Below, piece after piece: positions 8,606 to 10,836 of a stretch of 10,836 nt of DNA (position 1 is its first letter; the number at the start of each line of letters is the position of its first letter). The position numbers and the translations under genes are program-made. The stretch comes from Lysobacterales bacterium (GTDB taxonomy: Bacteria > Pseudomonadota > Gammaproteobacteria > Xanthomonadales > SZUA-36): NCBI GenBank assembly GCA_009692275.1, contig SHZL01000071.1, forward strand, positions 1 to 10,836, in the 5' to 3' direction. The notes under the pieces are model-generated. The model was given only the letters and a program-made list of their open reading frames with translations, did no database searches and was not told the DNA's origin.

Positions 8606-10245
8606 TCTTCAGCAAGATCGTTGGCCCGAGTAAGAACGCTGGCTGGAGTAAGAACGGTAGGCAGGGCCTTGGGCAAGGTCTCAGGAAAATCCCGGTTGAA
8701 ATGCAGGCCACGGCTTTCGCGCCGCGACAAAGCGCTGCTCACGATCAGCGATGCCACCACCACCAGGTTACGCAGCTCCAGCAGATCGGGCGTGATGCGG
8801 AAGTGTGCGTAGTACTCATCGATTTCTTCTTTCAGCAGCCGGATGCGGTGCCGGGCTCGTTCCAGCCGCTTGGTGGTGCGCACGATACTGACAAAATTCC
8901 ACATGAAACGCCGAAGTTCATCCCAGTTCTGCGTGATCACAACCTCTTCATCCGCGTCGGTTACGCGGCTTTCGTCCCATACGGGTAGCGCAACGCGCGC
9001 AACCCTGGTCTGTTGTTCCATATGCTGCGCTGCGGCCCGCCCCAGCACCACGCATTCCAGCAGCGAGTTACTGGCGAGGCGGTTGGCGCCGTGCAGGCCG
9101 GTGCAGGCGGTCTCGCCGATGGCATATAGCCCTTGCAGGTCGGTGCGTCCGGACAGGTCAGTGACGATTCCGCCACAGCTGTAATGCGCAGCCGGCACTA
9201 CGGGAATTGGCTGGCGGGTCATGTCTATGCCCAGTTCCAGGCAGCGGGCGTGGATGGTAGGGAAGTGCTCCATCAAAAACGCCGCGGGCTTGTGGCTGAT
9301 GTCCAGGTCCACGTAATCAAGACCACGTTTTTTCATCTCGAAGTCAATGGCACGGGCAACGACGTCACGTGGCGCCAGCTCAGCCCGGGCATCATGTTCC
9401 GGCATGAAACGGGTTCCCGCAGCCGCTCCTGCGCTGGCCGGGAGCTTCAAGCGTCCACCTTCGCCGCGTAGCGCCTCGCTGATGAGAAAGGACTTTGCAA
9501 ACGGGTGGTATAAACAGGTCGGGTGGAACTGGATGAATTCCATGTTGGCCATGCGGCAGCCGGCGCGCCAGGCCATGGCGATGCCATCACCGGTGGCCGT
9601 ATCCGGATTGGTGGTGTACAGGTACACCTTGCCGGCGCCACCCGTGGCCAGGACGGTCTGCTGTGCGGCGATGGTCAGGACCTTGCCGCTCTCGACTTGC
9701 TGCACATACAGGCCGAGGCACTGGGGCAAGTCCCCGGGCAGTCTGGATGCAAGTCCGAGCTTGTCGGAGGTAATCAGGTCAATCGCGAAATGGTTTTCGA
9801 GCACGGTGATGTTCGGATGAGTGCGGACTTTTTGTTCCAGGGTCATTTGCACAGCGTGGCCAGTCGCATCGGCGGCGTGAATGATGCGGCGCTGGCCATG
9901 GCCGCCCTCGCGGGTCAGGTGGTAGCCCATCTCCGCATGCTCGTCACTGGTGAAGGTGACACCCTGGGCAATGAGCCAGTCTATGGCCGCCCGCCCGCGC
10001 TCGACAATAAACCGGGTTGCTCCCTCGTCGCACAGACCGGCTCCGGCAACCAGCGTATCGGCTACATGTTGGTCCGCGCTGTCCCTGGAATCGAGCACTG
10101 CGGCAATGCCGCCCTGCGCCCAGTTGGTGGCGCCATCGCGCAGCTCGCGCTTGGAAATGAGCACGACCTTGCGGCTTTCGGCAAGGTGCAAAGCGACAGT
10201 CAATCCGGCAAGACCGCTGCCGACAATGGCGACATCACAATTCAT
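8602..10245 (-). CDS. nadB: L-aspartate oxidase
   Basis: NadB is a soluble flavoprotein that oxidises L-aspartate to iminoaspartate for NadA, with oxygen or fumarate as electron acceptor. The 547-residue protein (E. coli 540) has the FAD dinucleotide motif VGSGLAG (8-14), GATNWAQGGIAAV, TVLATGGAG, and the succinate dehydrogenase/fumarate reductase-like active site: H241 in FHPTCLYHP, R293 in LAPRDVVARAI and H354 in PAAHYSCGGIVTD. GLYAIGE and GLHGANRLASNSLLE then close the FAD domain, and a helical C-terminal domain ends HFNRDFPE plus a short tail. The ATG (10245-10243) overlaps the kynU TGA as ATGA and has only a weak Shine-Dalgarno (GTGAAG), so it is probably translated by coupling from kynU. 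Its 3' end overlaps nadC by four bases. Identification is certain; joint regulation with nadA-nadC cannot be read from this sequence. Confidence 0.98.
   Translation of the reverse strand: MNCDVAIVGSGLAGLTVALHLAESRKVVLISKRELRDGATNWAQGGIAAVLDSRDSADQHVADTLVAGAGLCDEGATRFIVERGRAAIDWLIAQGVTFTSDEHAEMGYHLTREGGHGQRRIIHAADATGHAVQMTLEQKVRTHPNITVLENHFAIDLITSDKLGLASRLPGDLPQCLGLYVQQVESGKVLTIAAQQTVLATGGAGKVYLYTTNPDTATGDGIAMAWRAGCRMANMEFIQFHPTCLYHPFAKSFLISEALRGEGGRLKLPASAGAAAGTRFMPEHDARAELAPRDVVARAIDFEMKKRGLDYVDLDISHKPAAFLMEHFPTIHARCLELGIDMTRQPIPVVPAAHYSCGGIVTDLSGRTDLQGLYAIGETACTGLHGANRLASNSLLECVVLGRAAAQHMEQQTRVARVALPVWDESRVTDADEEVVITQNWDELRRFMWNFVSIVRTTKRLERARHRIRLLKEEIDEYYAHFRITPDLLELRNLVVVASLIVSSALSRRESRGLHFNRDFPETLPKALPTVLTPASVLTRANDLAED
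8628..8656. repeat. Short 18-base-period direct repeat in the 3' end of nadB
   Basis: GAGTAAGAACG occurs at 8628-8638 and again at 8646-8656, 18 bases apart. On the nadB strand it encodes two VLT units six residues apart (VLTPASVLTR) in the poorly conserved C-terminal tail. It keeps the frame and looks like a small tandem duplication without other meaning. Confidence 0.6.
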
Positions 10246-10836
10246 ACTTCACTATAGGCGATTTTCTGCATGATCCGCACCAGTCGCGCACAATCCTCGT
10301 AACTGTTGTACAGCGGCACCGGCGCCACGCGAATGACATCCGGTTCACGCCAGTCCGGTACCACCCCTGCCTGTTCCAGGCGGGTGAAAAGACTTCTTCC
10401 GGCATCCCGGCCCGCGCGCACGCGCAATGACAGCTGGCAGCCACGGCGCTCCGCCTGCACAGGAGTGATGATCTCGATTTTTTCACCGAGATGTTCTTCG
10501 ACCATCCTCGCCAGCCACGCAGTCATGGCTATGGATTTTTCCCGCAAGCGCGTAAAGCCAGCTTGGTCGAATACCTCGAGAGATGCGAGCAAGGGCGCCA
10601 TGGCCAGCGTGGTATGGGTAGAAAGCTGCCATGCATCGGCGCCGGGTGCCGGGCTGAATTCCGGCGCCATCTGGAAGCGTGTGGCGAGATCATTGCCAAA
10701 CCACCCGTTGAGCCGGGGCAGGTCGGTGCGCTGGTGATGCCGTTCGTGGACGAACATCCCCCCGACCGCGCCGGGGCCGGCATTGAGGTATTTGTACGTG
10801 CACCAGGCAGCAAAATCGCAGCCGCTGTCGTTTAAC
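10242..10836 (-). CDS. kynU: Kynureninase (C-terminal half, cut by window edge)
   Basis: Kynureninase is a PLP enzyme of the aspartate aminotransferase fold that cleaves kynurenine to anthranilate and alanine, or 3-hydroxykynurenine to 3-hydroxyanthranilate and alanine. 197 residues are visible of about 420. The fragment opens with GCDFAAWCTYKYLNAGPGAV, where the lysine of TYKYLN (codon 10793-10791) is the Schiff-base lysine. Then come MFVHERH, LNGWFGND with FQMAPEF, a serine/threonine-rich stretch (LSTHTTLAMAPLLASLEVFD), and the small-domain end RGCQLSLRV, GVVPDWREPDVIRVAPVPLYN. From memory the WCTYKYLNAGPG and FVHERH wording is closer to the human-type enzyme than to the Pseudomonas one. 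The TGA overlaps the nadB ATG, so kynU and nadB form one coupled transcript. The upstream part and any partner genes are outside the window, so the favoured substrate cannot be judged. Confidence 0.95.
   Translation of the reverse strand, partial: LNDSGCDFAAWCTYKYLNAGPGAVGGMFVHERHHQRTDLPRLNGWFGNDLATRFQMAPEFSPAPGADAWQLSTHTTLAMAPLLASLEVFDQAGFTRLREKSIAMTAWLARMVEEHLGEKIEIITPVQAERRGCQLSLRVRAGRDAGRSLFTRLEQAGVVPDWREPDVIRVAPVPLYNSYEDCARLVRIMQKIAYSEV

Noticed and set aside
9523..10257. 244-codon open frame on the plus strand
   Set aside because: Antisense to nadB over its FAD and catalytic motifs; no recognisable domain.

Overview
The window is a housekeeping stretch of a bacterial chromosome. The order rpsU - yqeY - dnaG - rpoD, with tsaD divergent upstream, is the macromolecular synthesis operon in its gammaproteobacterial form. 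The S21 protein has a long basic C-terminal half and the phrases ETRRREFYEKPTQERKRKAA and VKRNLRR, which from memory look closest to Xanthomonadales and neighbouring deep gammaproteobacterial lineages. RpoD has the long acidic insert typical of proteobacterial primary sigma factors. The lineage is an inference; no search was possible.

Layout. (1) 1-375, minus: 5' part of tsaD (t6A tRNA modification), cut by the window edge. (2) 376-541: divergent gap of 166 bases without a convincing promoter. (3) 542-1960, plus: a short gamma-glutamyltransferase-like gene starting at TTG, lying in the gap where E. coli has tsaD directly next to rpsU. (4) 1961-6569, plus: rpsU (ribosomal protein S21), yqeY (GatB/YqeY domain protein), dnaG (primase) and rpoD (primary sigma factor). 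A candidate sigma70 promoter precedes rpsU, a strong Shine-Dalgarno precedes yqeY, a bulged hairpin lies between dnaG and rpoD, and a clear intrinsic terminator follows rpoD. (5) 6639-8605, plus: nadA and nadC, overlapping by ATGA. (6) 8602-10836, minus: kynU (C-terminal half, cut by the window edge) then nadB, also overlapping by ATGA. nadC and nadB converge and share the TTAA of their stop codons.

How the genes work together. NadB and NadA make quinolinate from aspartate and dihydroxyacetone phosphate, and NadC turns it into nicotinate mononucleotide, so the whole de novo NAD route to NaMN is here, split over two convergent transcripts. KynU, coupled to nadB, belongs to tryptophan catabolism and can also lead to quinolinate through 3-hydroxyanthranilate, so enzymes of two routes towards the same intermediate sit together. 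The rpsU-rpoD block supplies translation, replication priming and transcription initiation.

I found no mobile element, CRISPR array, tRNA or rRNA gene, and no sign of a new multi-gene system. The points most worth a second look are the cytoplasmic GGT-like protein beside tsaD/rpsU, the kynU-nadB coupling, the terminator that almost touches the nadA start, and the dnaG-rpoD hairpin.
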